Positions 7,741-13,484 of a stretch of DNA of 13,484 bases are shown one piece after another (position 1 is the stretch's first letter; each line of letters starts with the position of its first letter). The DNA is from Pseudomonas sp. PGPPP3. Lineage in GTDB: Bacteria > Pseudomonadota > Gammaproteobacteria > Pseudomonadales > Pseudomonadaceae. The notes under the pieces are model-generated. The model was given only the letters and a program-made list of their open reading frames with translations, was not told the DNA's origin and searched no databases. The DNA lies in assembly GCA_002256055.1 (NCBI GenBank), contig NKIE01000030.1, forward strand, positions 1 to 13,484, written 5' to 3'. A program made the translations under genes and the position numbers.

Positions 7741-8973
7741 TCAACGCATTGCCGCGTCCACATCTGCCAGAGCAACTCTGACATCCAGTGCCAGCTTCAC
7801 AATCCGGCTTACAAAGCCCTGCTCTGTCGTGTCGCTAATGCGCAACCAAGGCTCTGCAGATGCTGCCCAGTTGCGCTCGCTATCACTTAGTACACGATCG
7901 TGCACACCAGTACCGATGTACCAGGGCCAGTTCGCGCCACGCTGTCCCACAGCAAAAGCGCTATCCATTGCCTCGGCAATTACTTCAACGTTGACGGCAT
8001 TAAGCTTGACGTCGGCATTGTCGCGGCAAATACCCCACTCCAGCTTATCTAGCCGTGCAGCCCCAAATTCAAAGCGCAGGTGTAGCTGGTGCGCTGGGTT
8101 TAGCTTCACGCCAAAACCTGCATACGCACGACCGCTGGCTAGTGCCTGGTCATCCCAAACTAAACCCAGTCCTTGGACCTCTAGGGCTTGCCCCAGAGAG
8201 TGTTTGAATTCAGCCAGTAACTGCTTTTTCACCTGATCGATGGACTGCGCCACCTTTAGCGCCGCCTCTAGGTGCTCCGGCTTTTGCAGGATCACCGCCT
8301 TGATTTGCTCTGCCTCGCTCACGTCACTCTCTCCATTAACCTGCTGGCGCACATAGGCGCTGAGGGCTTCTACAAACAGCCGTACTTTTGGGGCGCGGGT
8401 GTGGCAAGCGCTGTCATCCAGCCATTCGGCGATCTGTAAAAAACCCAGACGCAAGAAGTTGCCGGTTTGCTCCAGCGCTTCGCGCTGTGCCGGGTTCAAA
8501 CTGGCTTCGGAAGGTTCCCAGTTGCAGGCATACACCAGCAGCCATTGCCTACCGCCGGCCGACGTCTGCAGAAAGCGCGCGTAGTCTTCTAGCTGCTTAT
8601 CCTGGTCGGCGGCCCATGGCTTGTTCTCGATGCCGATTACGCCACCGCGAAACTCAAGGTAAATATCCAGAAAACGGCCGCTACGGGTGCGTTTTTCCAA
8701 CTCAACGCGCAGCAGATCTTGCGGCTCAAAGCCGGGTTGCCCCAAGCGCTGCAGCAGGCCGCGTAAAAACAGTTCGCCCTGACCGTGCACACCTTTGGTA
8801 TCCAGCAACAGGCCGAGGTAGCGCGACAGTGCCACCTCGTTATTGCGCAGGTGGTCCACCAGGCTAAAGTCCGGCGCCAACTCAGCGGCGTAGCTCTGTT
8901 TGGCTTCGGCCAGGGATGCCGCGCGAATACGCACGGCATCGAGCAGGTCGATAATAGTGGCCGGGGTGCTCAT
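7741..8973 (-). CDS. PD-(D/E)XK nuclease family protein
   Basis: A 410-residue protein beginning MSTPATIIDLL. A PD-(D/E)XK core appears at about 88-135: D103 in FLDIYLEF, then E116 and K118 in GVIGIENKPWAADQDKQLEDY. This matches the D...ExK active site with the trailing DQ..QL..Y helix typical of the PDDEXK_4 family; E91 could be the extra N-terminal acidic residue. The C-terminal half (about 200-410) is not recognisable and may bind DNA or a partner. The ATG at 8973 overlaps the hsdS stop (ATGA) and is preceded by GGAGGAGG (8988-8981) with 7 nt spacing, so this start is well supported. A longer reading frame extends to 9096, but that stretch is proline- and arginine-rich, lies inside hsdS and is rejected. 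It probably cleaves DNA, and the operon position suggests it works with HsdM/HsdS or as an accessory. Confidence 0.88.
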   Translation of the reverse strand: MSTPATIIDLLDAVRIRAASLAEAKQSYAAELAPDFSLVDHLRNNEVALSRYLGLLLDTKGVHGQGELFLRGLLQRLGQPGFEPQDLLRVELEKRTRSGRFLDIYLEFRGGVIGIENKPWAADQDKQLEDYARFLQTSAGGRQWLLVYACNWEPSEASLNPAQREALEQTGNFLRLGFLQIAEWLDDSACHTRAPKVRLFVEALSAYVRQQVNGESDVSEAEQIKAVILQKPEHLEAALKVAQSIDQVKKQLLAEFKHSLGQALEVQGLGLVWDDQALASGRAYAGFGVKLNPAHQLHLRFEFGAARLDKLEWGICRDNADVKLNAVNVEVIAEAMDSAFAVGQRGANWPWYIGTGVHDRVLSDSERNWAASAEPWLRISDTTEQGFVSRIVKLALDVRVALADVDAAMR

Positions 8974-10289
8974 GCCAGCGCCTCCTCCACAGCTTGCTCT
9001 GCGTCGGGCAGGCGCAGTTGGCCGGAGATTAGGCGGGGTAATAGGGTGTCGCGCAGTTGGGTGAGGGTTTGGGTTTGCTGCTCGCTTGCAATCCAACCAT
9101 CGAGAGCGGCTCCGGCAACGTCCTCAAACACGCTTAAAACTTCTTTAGGCGGCAGTAATACAGGATGATTTGAAACGAGCCCTTTGTTGAGATTCTGCTG
9201 TGCTGACCCTGATGATTTTGACGCCAACGCTGCACGCTCTCGACGAGCACATATAAACGTAAATGCTCTGGAATAAACCCGCGGGATAAGCCCGCAACAG
9301 GCCTGGTTAGCAGTGGATGGATTAGCTAACAAACAAACCTCACCGGCCGTGGCTCCATACATAGCCACCACGGTTGTTCCCTGAGGCCATATCTTGGCGG
9401 AGCTTTGATTAACGCCTAGCTCGGTTATTTTTTCCTTGGTATTCAGAACAATTGGTTTTCGTACTTCGCCGGATGTAAGCCACGGCACTTCTCCGCCCCA
9501 ATATTCCGGGGCCGTACGCTTTGGAGTCCCGCCACTTTCTACTCGTTCACAGCAGTCAGATAGCACGCCGACACGCCACCCCTTTGGCACCAAGCCCAGT
9601 TGGGACTCTTCGAAGCTGTCGGGGAACAGGGCGGCGGTGGGGGCGTCCATGGCTTGGGGTTCGAGTCCTTCGGCCTTGGCGCGCACGGGGTCGAAATCGA
9701 CGAACCAGGATTTGAACAGCGCCTGGGCGATGGCTTCCAGGGTCGCGTTGGTTTCACGTAGCACCTTGATACGGCTGTCCAGGGCTTCCAGAACTGAAGC
9801 TATGGTCTCCTGCTCTGGGAGAGGAGGAACCCTGATATCTGCTTTTTTAAAATCCTTCAGAACCACACGCGGAATAGCAGCACCTGATATGAAATTACTT
9901 TTCAGATAATCAATCACATCTGCAGAAGACAAATAGTACTTAAGGTAACTCGTCAGAACTTTAGATTTATCTGGTCGCAAAATTGCGACGGACGACAGTA
10001 AAACCGCATCTAATTCAGCATCCACGGAACACACTGTATCGAGCGCAGAGTTACCATCCTTCGCTATCAGAACATCGCCAACTTCAGGTTTGCACCCTTG
10101 TTTAATCAGTACATTGAAGTCTTCTTCTGAAATCAATCGTGCATTAGAAATATCCACACCAAATCTAGTGAGATCTTTCACCGACGCCATAGGCTTACCC
10201 GTAGTAACAGATTTCGGGCTTTGATGAGCTCCATCAGTAATTTTTAAACAAAGCTCACTTAGCTTTATCAGAGGCCAGTCAGAACTCAT
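8970..10289 (-). CDS. hsdS: Type I restriction-modification specificity subunit
   Basis: A 439-residue DNA-recognition subunit that guides HsdM to a bipartite target site. It shows the two-domain HsdS plan: target-recognition domain 1 at about 1-155, ending in DIRVPPLPEQETIASVLEAL; a central conserved helix at about 157-205 with LEAIAQALFKSWFVDFDPVRAK; target-recognition domain 2 at about 235-380 with ESGGTPKRTAPEYWGG and GSAQQNLNKG; and a distal helix ending LRDTLLPRLISGQLRL. Each recognition domain reads one half of the site and the helices set the spacing. The target sequence cannot be deduced from protein alone. The start at 10289 has GGAGG (10302-10298) at 8 nt inside the end of hsdM, overlapping it by 11 bp. 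DNA for domain 1 is much more AT-rich than the central helix and hsdM, a usual sign of recognition-domain exchange. Confidence 0.96.
   Translation of the reverse strand: MSSDWPLIKLSELCLKITDGAHQSPKSVTTGKPMASVKDLTRFGVDISNARLISEEDFNVLIKQGCKPEVGDVLIAKDGNSALDTVCSVDAELDAVLLSSVAILRPDKSKVLTSYLKYYLSSADVIDYLKSNFISGAAIPRVVLKDFKKADIRVPPLPEQETIASVLEALDSRIKVLRETNATLEAIAQALFKSWFVDFDPVRAKAEGLEPQAMDAPTAALFPDSFEESQLGLVPKGWRVGVLSDCCERVESGGTPKRTAPEYWGGEVPWLTSGEVRKPIVLNTKEKITELGVNQSSAKIWPQGTTVVAMYGATAGEVCLLANPSTANQACCGLIPRVYSRAFTFICARRERAALASKSSGSAQQNLNKGLVSNHPVLLPPKEVLSVFEDVAGAALDGWIASEQQTQTLTQLRDTLLPRLISGQLRLPDAEQAVEEALA
8981..8988 (-). promoter_or_regulatory. Shine-Dalgarno deciding the PD-(D/E)XK nuclease start
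   Basis: GGAGGAGG on the minus strand lies inside the 3' end of hsdS, with GGAGG 7 nt from the ATG at 8973. It supports the 410-residue product over the upstream extension and implies translational coupling to hsdS. Confidence 0.75.
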
Positions 10290-12210
10290 ACCCTAGCCCT
10301 CCCAACTTCTGCCGGATCAGTTGATCGAGTTCTGCGCCTTTGGCCATCTGCTCGCCCAGTTGGGCGGTGAGCTTTTGCATCTTCTCGGCAAAGGCTTCCT
10401 CGTCGTCTTCCACCTCTTCGGCACCGACATAGCGGCCCGGCGTAAGTACATGGCCGTGCTCAGCGATTTCACTGAGTTTGACGCTGCGGCAGAAACCGGC
10501 GATGTCCTGGTAGTCGGCAATCTCACCACCCACGTCCAGCGGTTCGCCGCGCCAGTTGGCGACGGTCTGGGCGATGCGTTCGATGTCGCTGTCGAGCAGT
10601 TCGATCTGCACGCGGCTGACATTAGTGCCGAGTTTGCGCGCGTCGATAAACAGCACTTCACCGGGGCGGGCAACTTTCTGTTTGGCCAAGAACCACAGGC
10701 AGGCGGGAATCGGGGTGTTGAAGAACAGCTGGCCGGGCAGCGCGACCATCACTTCCACCACGTCGGCCTCGACCATGGCGCGGCGGATGTCGCCTTCGCT
10801 GTTCTGGCTGGAGCTCATCGAGCCGTTGGCCAGCACGATGCCCGCGCGGCCGCTGGGTTTCAGGTGGTAGAGCATGTGTTGCAGCCAGGCATAGTTGGCG
10901 TTGCCTTGCGGCGGGCTGCCATAGACCCAACGCGGGTCACCTTCCACGCTGCCGGGCCACCAGTCGCTGATATTGAACGGCGGGTTGGCCAGCACAAAGT
11001 CGGCACGCAGGTCTGAATGCTGGTTGCGGATAAAGGTGTCGGCCGGCTCTTTACCGAGATTGAAGTCGATGCCCCGAATGGCCAGGTTCATAGCAGCCAA
11101 GCGCCAGGTGGTGGGGTTAGCCTCCTGACCGTAGATCGATACGTCGCCCAGCTTGCCGCCGTGGGCCTCGATAAACTTCTCGGACTGCACAAACATGCCG
11201 CCCGAGCCGCAGCACGGGTCATAGACCTTGCCATGGTGCGGGTTGAGCACCGCCACCAGGGTTTTAACGATGCTGGCGGGCGTATAGAACTGCCCGCCCC
11301 GCTTGCCTTCGGCGCTGGCGAACTGACCGAGGAAGTATTCGTAGACCTGGCCGAGTAGATCGCGGGCCTTATTGGCGTCGGTGCCAAAGCCGATGGTGGA
11401 GATCAAGTCCACCAGCTCGCCGAGCTTGCCGTCTGGCAATTGGGCGCGAGCGTAGCGTTTGTCGAGGATGTTCTTCAGGCGCGGATTTTCCGCTTCGATG
11501 GCACTTAGGGCGTCGTCGATGCGTTTGCCGATATCCACCTGTTTGGCGGCGGCGCGCAACGACTCCCAACGGGCCACGGCCGGCACCCAGAACACGTTGA
11601 CCTCTTTGTAGTAGTCGCGGTCTTCCAGCTCGGCATTGATCAGCTCAGGGTCATCGCTGCCCAGGTAGTAATCGTCCTGTTCATCGCTGAGCTTGCGCTC
11701 CAGCTCGGTGCGGCGACCGGCGAAGCTGTCGGAGATGTACTTGAGGAAGATCAGCCCAAGCACGATGTGCTTGTACTCGGCGGCGTCCATGTTGGCGCGC
11801 ATTTTATCGGCAGTGGCCCAGAGGGTTTTCTGCATATCTTGCAGGGTGCTGCTGGCCTGCTGCTTGGCTGGGCTGCGCACGCTGGCGACGGCCTCGGTCA
11901 GGTAGGCAGCGGAGGCTTCGGCCACACTGGCTGGTTCAAAGCGCTCGCGGGCTTTACTCAGCGCTTGTTCAGCCAAGCTCAGGCTAGCGCCCTCCTCGGC
12001 CTGGGTGCGTTTGACCGCACCACCGCGACCACGGCCCTTGGCCAACTCACCCGCCTCAATCAAGGCGTCACGCACCGCCCAGAACTCATCCTCACTCACC
12101 TGTGGGAACTGGCCACGCAGAACCTCCAGCAGCGACTGGTTACCAATCGTGCTGCCATCGGCCGGTACTGCAGCCAGCAGGGCCGCACGCAGAAGCGGTG
12201 CTTCGTTCAT
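10279..12210 (-). CDS. hsdM: Type I restriction-modification N6-adenine methyltransferase subunit with N-terminal extension
   Basis: A 643-residue S-adenosylmethionine-dependent methylase that modifies adenine in the site chosen by HsdS. The HsdM_N helical domain starts near residue 123 (LQDMQKTLWATADKMRAN...YKHIVLGLIFLKYISDSF). QFYTP is at 307-311, the cofactor-binding motif DPCCGSGG at 331-338 and the catalytic NPPF at 409-412. The C-terminal helices (about 598-640) should contact HsdS. The protein is longer than the common 500-530 residues: residues 1-70 look like a winged helix (DEFWAVRDALIEAGELAKGRGRGG), joined by an alanine- and glutamate-rich linker (about 72-120). The ATG at 12210 has GGAG (12220-12217) at 6 nt, so the extension is very likely translated. 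It is the first gene of the leftward nuclease operon. No hsdR follows within the window. Confidence 0.97.
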   Translation of the reverse strand: MNEAPLLRAALLAAVPADGSTIGNQSLLEVLRGQFPQVSEDEFWAVRDALIEAGELAKGRGRGGAVKRTQAEEGASLSLAEQALSKARERFEPASVAEASAAYLTEAVASVRSPAKQQASSTLQDMQKTLWATADKMRANMDAAEYKHIVLGLIFLKYISDSFAGRRTELERKLSDEQDDYYLGSDDPELINAELEDRDYYKEVNVFWVPAVARWESLRAAAKQVDIGKRIDDALSAIEAENPRLKNILDKRYARAQLPDGKLGELVDLISTIGFGTDANKARDLLGQVYEYFLGQFASAEGKRGGQFYTPASIVKTLVAVLNPHHGKVYDPCCGSGGMFVQSEKFIEAHGGKLGDVSIYGQEANPTTWRLAAMNLAIRGIDFNLGKEPADTFIRNQHSDLRADFVLANPPFNISDWWPGSVEGDPRWVYGSPPQGNANYAWLQHMLYHLKPSGRAGIVLANGSMSSSQNSEGDIRRAMVEADVVEVMVALPGQLFFNTPIPACLWFLAKQKVARPGEVLFIDARKLGTNVSRVQIELLDSDIERIAQTVANWRGEPLDVGGEIADYQDIAGFCRSVKLSEIAEHGHVLTPGRYVGAEEVEDDEEAFAEKMQKLTAQLGEQMAKGAELDQLIRQKLGGLGYEF

Positions 12211-12216
12211 CGTTCA

Positions 12217-12220
12217 CTCC
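12217..12220 (-). promoter_or_regulatory. Shine-Dalgarno of hsdM
   Basis: GGAG on the minus strand, 6 nt before the ATG at 12210. It supports the long HsdM form with the winged-helix extension. Confidence 0.6.
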
Positions 12221-12291
12221 ACAGTCGAGCACGGCGTATAGCGGGCTCAAGCAATTCAAATACGAGGGCATGCGCAGGGTAAAACAGTCAT

Positions 12292-12303
12292 GCGCTTAAG
12301 CGC
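12292..12303. repeat. Perfect 12-bp palindrome GCGCTTAAGCGC
   Basis: Fully self-complementary 12-mer about 82 bp upstream of the hsdM start. Its left part overlaps the second copy of the CATGCGC direct repeat. A dimeric DNA-binding protein could use it as an operator, but no family-specific match is recognised. Confidence 0.4.
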
Positions 12304-12544
12304 GTGGCTGTGCCTGGCGGATATCACGGGAGGGCTTTACTACGGGGGTTTCGCCGCACAGCGAAACACAATGAGTGGCCATCCTTGGGATACCGCGGCC
12401 TACCTTGCATGCGATGCCCGTCACAGTAGCCATGTGCGCTGCAGGGGTAAAGCAAACAGCACTAACGTGCTGGTAATTTTTTGTATTAGTGGTCAAATTT
12501 TGCGCAGCGTAATGATGCTTCCGCTGTGTGCCTGCTCCACTCAT
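12296..12544 (-). CDS. Doubtful small ORF, 82 codons
   Basis: The ATG at 12544 overlaps the TGA of the small membrane-protein gene (ATGA) and the frame stays open for 82 codons to a TAA at 12298-12296. Against it: the product (MSGAGTQRKHHYAAQN... ending RDIRQAQPRA) has no recognisable domain and a mixed, noncoding-like composition; no clear ribosome site precedes it; and a terminator-like hairpin lies inside it. It is listed because the overlap is the kind seen in real operons. More likely it is a chance frame. Confidence 0.2.
   Translation of the reverse strand: MSGAGTQRKHHYAAQNLTTNTKNYQHVSAVCFTPAAHMATVTGIACKVGRGIPRMATHCVSLCGETPVVKPSRDIRQAQPRA
12348..12367. repeat. Inverted repeat GTTTCGC-N6-GCGAAAC
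   Basis: Perfect 7-bp arms (12348-12354 and 12361-12367) around CGCACA. No T-run follows on either strand, so it is not a standard terminator. It could be a protein-binding site or an RNA hairpin in the hsdM leader. Confidence 0.4.
12448..12482. terminator. Probable bidirectional intrinsic terminator
   Basis: CAGCAC (12457-12462), loop TAAC and GTGCTG (12467-12472) form a 6-bp stem. On the minus strand TTTGCTTTA follows the stem directly (12456-12448), which suits termination of the small membrane-protein gene ending at 12541. On the plus strand a run of six T lies at 12477-12482, four bases after the stem. The stem is short, so efficiency is uncertain. If it works, hsdM needs its own promoter downstream of it. 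Confidence 0.45.
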
Positions 12545-12840
12545 AAGCTCATCCCTACCCCAACCATGTGATCAGCCAAGGCCTGTTGCAGCACCTCCAC
12601 CTTGCGCTGCAACTGCGCCACGTGGGCGCGCTCGGCCCGCAGTGCCGCGCTGGCTTCCTTGCGCTCAGCCAGCAACTGTTTATTGACTGCCTGCTGGTTA
12701 GCCAAGGTTCGACCCTGGCGGGCCAACACCTCACCCATGCCTTGATGACGCAAAGCCTGGATCAGCAACAGCATCAGCAGCGTGATGATCAGCAGGCCTG
12801 CACTACCCAACAGCATCCATACCAGCCCCATGCCTTCCAT
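12541..12840 (-). CDS. Small one-pass membrane protein with coiled coil
   Basis: A 99-residue protein of unknown function. From the ATG at 12840 it begins MEGMGLVWMLLG. A hydrophobic segment at about 6-28 (LVWMLLGSAGLLIITLLMLL) should span the inner membrane, with arginines and histidines just after it (ALRHQ). Residues about 40-88 form an alanine-, glutamine-, lysine- and arginine-rich heptad-like helix, so a coiled coil in the cytoplasm is likely. GGAGG (12856-12852) lies 11 nt before this ATG. An upstream GTG at 12849 lies only 2 nt from it and is less likely; the ATG at 12831 is also possible. It is divergent from the WYL regulator, so the shared intergenic region should control both. The layout resembles small lysis-spanin or scaffold-like proteins, but no family is recognised. 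Coding is supported by its protein-like pattern rather than by homology. Confidence 0.6.
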   Translation of the reverse strand: MEGMGLVWMLLGSAGLLIITLLMLLLIQALRHQGMGEVLARQGRTLANQQAVNKQLLAERKEASAALRAERAHVAQLQRKVEVLQQALADHMVGVGMSL

Positions 12841-12851
12841 CGCTCGCACTA

Positions 12852-12856
12852 CCTCC
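12852..12856 (-). promoter_or_regulatory. Shine-Dalgarno of the small membrane-protein gene
   Basis: GGAGG on the minus strand. The spacing is 11 nt to the ATG at 12840 and only 2 nt to the GTG at 12849, so the ATG is preferred although the spacing is longer than usual. Confidence 0.45.
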
Positions 12857-12892
12857 AGCGCTCGCGGTCAATCTTGAACCGCCAGCGCACAG

Positions 12893-12932
12893 TATGTAGC
12901 CTAAGGCGACAGGTCTACGATGTAGGCATATA
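12893..12932. promoter_or_regulatory. Imperfect inverted repeat, candidate operator of the WYL regulator
   Basis: TATGTAGCCTA (12893-12903) faces TAGGCATATA (12923-12932), whose complement reads TATATGCCTA. The core GCCTA/TAGGC is perfect with 19 bp between the cores, and the outer TAT is kept with a one-base offset. BrxR/CapW proteins are known to bind inverted repeats in their own divergent promoter regions. A site here would overlap the candidate regulator promoter and lie upstream of both genes. The sequence is not a known consensus. Confidence 0.4.
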
Positions 12933-12934
12933 CA
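12906..12934 (+). promoter_or_regulatory. Candidate sigma-70 promoter of the WYL regulator gene
   Basis: GCGACA (12906-12911) and TATACA (12929-12934) are separated by exactly 17 bp. Each matches 4 of 6 consensus bases. Transcription would begin near 12941, giving a leader of about 23 nt with AGGTGG (12951-12956) as ribosome site. The -10 lies inside the right arm of the inverted repeat, which fits autorepression. Confidence 0.4.
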
Positions 12935-12963
12935 GGTAAAGTTTGCGCACAGGTGGAAGCGGC

Positions 12964-13484
12964 ATGAAACGCGAGCAATCGGTAGCACAGGTACGCTGGG
13001 ATCTGGCTTTGCGTTATCGCCTGATCGAGACAGTGGCTTGGTGGGAGGGCCGGCTGACCACGGGGCATCTGATGCAGAGCTTTGGCATCAGCCGGCAGCA
13101 GGCCTCGAAAGACATCAACAGCTACATCAATGAATATGCGCCTAGAAACCTTACATACGACAAGTATCTGAAGGGCTATGTGCCGAGCAAGGTGTTCAAG
13201 CCGCTGTTCATTGATGACAGCGCCAGCGCCTATTTGCACCTGCTCAATCAGAACCACGAACGCGCCCCGCACATCGACGGCCTAGCCCTGGCCTATGCCC
13301 ACACTGAAGTGCTGCAAGTGCCGGACCGCTCAATTCGCCCGGAAGTACTGCGCCCGCTGCTCAAGGCCTGCCGGGAAGGCCTACGCCTGGAAACCGAGTA
13401 CGTTTCGTTTACCACCCCGGTTGCGGAAACCCGCCTGCTTGCGCCGCACACCCTCCTCTACACCGGCATGCGCTGGCATGTGCG
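12964..13484 (+). CDS. WYL-domain transcriptional regulator, BrxR/CapW type, C-terminus cut by window edge
   Basis: A DNA-binding regulator, open for 173 codons to the right edge. Residues 10-57 form a winged-helix domain: RYRLIETVAWWEGRLTTGHL and GISRQQASKDINSYI, the second being the recognition helix region. Residues 61-120 match the linker wing seen in BrxR/CapW proteins (YDKYLKGYVPSKVFKPLF). The WYL domain starts near 125 and reaches LLAPHTLLYTGMRWHVR (158-174), where WHV replaces the W-Y-L tripeptide, as is common in this subfamily. The C-terminal WCX domain is outside. Known relatives repress BREX, CBASS and other defence loci and are thought to respond to a nucleic-acid or nucleotide ligand. 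The ATG at 12964 has AGGTGG at 7 nt. It is divergent from the small membrane-protein gene and the defence operon, so it is their likely repressor, by inference from position. Confidence 0.9.
   Translation, partial: MKREQSVAQVRWDLALRYRLIETVAWWEGRLTTGHLMQSFGISRQQASKDINSYINEYAPRNLTYDKYLKGYVPSKVFKPLFIDDSASAYLHLLNQNHERAPHIDGLALAYAHTEVLQVPDRSIRPEVLRPLLKACREGLRLETEYVSFTTPVAETRLLAPHTLLYTGMRWHV

Larger units (their letters stand above)
12211..12540. other. 330-bp stretch between hsdM and the small membrane-protein gene
   Basis: No confident gene. It holds a terminator-like hairpin (12457-12472), a 7-bp-arm inverted repeat (12348-12367), a perfect 12-bp palindrome (12292-12303) and the heptamer CATGCGC repeated at 12269-12275 and 12289-12295, exactly 20 bp apart. 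The leftward hsdM promoter is expected here. TATACG (12239-12234, minus strand) is the best -10-like hexamer, but I find no good -35 at 16-18 bp, so I do not call it. A doubtful 82-codon leftward ORF covers most of the stretch. Confidence 0.6.

Noticed and set aside
8974..9096. Upstream extension of the PD-(D/E)XK nuclease frame by 41 codons
   Set aside because: Proline- and arginine-rich, overlaps the hsdS C-terminus in another frame, and the ATG at 8973 has a much better ribosome site.
10321..11016. 231-codon plus-strand open frame
   Set aside because: Opposite the catalytic part of hsdM; composition is that of an antisense shadow.
12290..12571. 93-codon plus-strand open frame
   Set aside because: No ribosome site or domain, contains a terminator-like hairpin, and runs into the end of the small membrane-protein gene on the other strand.
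12901..13272. 123-codon minus-strand open frame
   Set aside because: Opposite the WYL regulator, which has recognisable winged-helix and WYL sequence.
1..13484. CRISPR array, tRNA gene, insertion sequence or integrase
   Set aside because: No regularly spaced repeats, no tRNA-like cloverleaf and no transposase or recombinase sequence were seen on either strand.

Overview
The window is a piece of a phage-defence island from a Gram-negative bacterium. The moderately GC-rich coding sequence and gene style fit Pseudomonas or a related gammaproteobacterium. That assignment is an impression, because no housekeeping gene or rRNA anchors the taxonomy. Nearly all genes read leftward (minus strand). 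I see no tRNA, rRNA, CRISPR array, transposase or integrase.

Right end (12541-13484): a rightward gene, cut by the window edge, encodes a winged-helix plus WYL-domain regulator of the BrxR/CapW type. This family represses defence operons such as BREX and CBASS. It is divergent from a small leftward gene for a one-pass membrane protein with a coiled coil. The 123 bp between the two starts holds a candidate promoter and an imperfect inverted repeat that could be the operator. Next comes a 330-bp stretch (12211-12540) with a likely bidirectional terminator, several palindromes and one doubtful small ORF.

Centre (4686-12210): hsdM and hsdS of a type I restriction-modification system are followed on the same strand by a PD-(D/E)XK nuclease, a DUF262 protein with a C-terminal HNH-like motif (GmrSD/BrxU-like) and a DUF4236 membrane protein. 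Overlaps of 11 bp (hsdM/hsdS), 4 bp (hsdS/nuclease) and 4 bp (DUF262/DUF4236) and a 53-bp gap point to one operon with coupled translation.

Left end (1-4578): after 107 bp holding a strong inverted repeat, a very large gene runs off the left edge, with 1526 codons open. It encodes DUF4011, a superfamily 1 helicase, a Vsr/DUF559-like nuclease and the start of DUF3320. This is the domain order of a known single-gene antiphage protein class.

The methylase and specificity subunits of a type I system are present, but no hsdR lies within reach. Four other genes, three carrying nuclease-like domains, occupy the place where hsdR usually sits. Either hsdR lies further left and these are accessory defence genes nested inside an hsd operon, or the HsdM-HsdS pair works with unconventional effectors. 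The window alone cannot decide between these.
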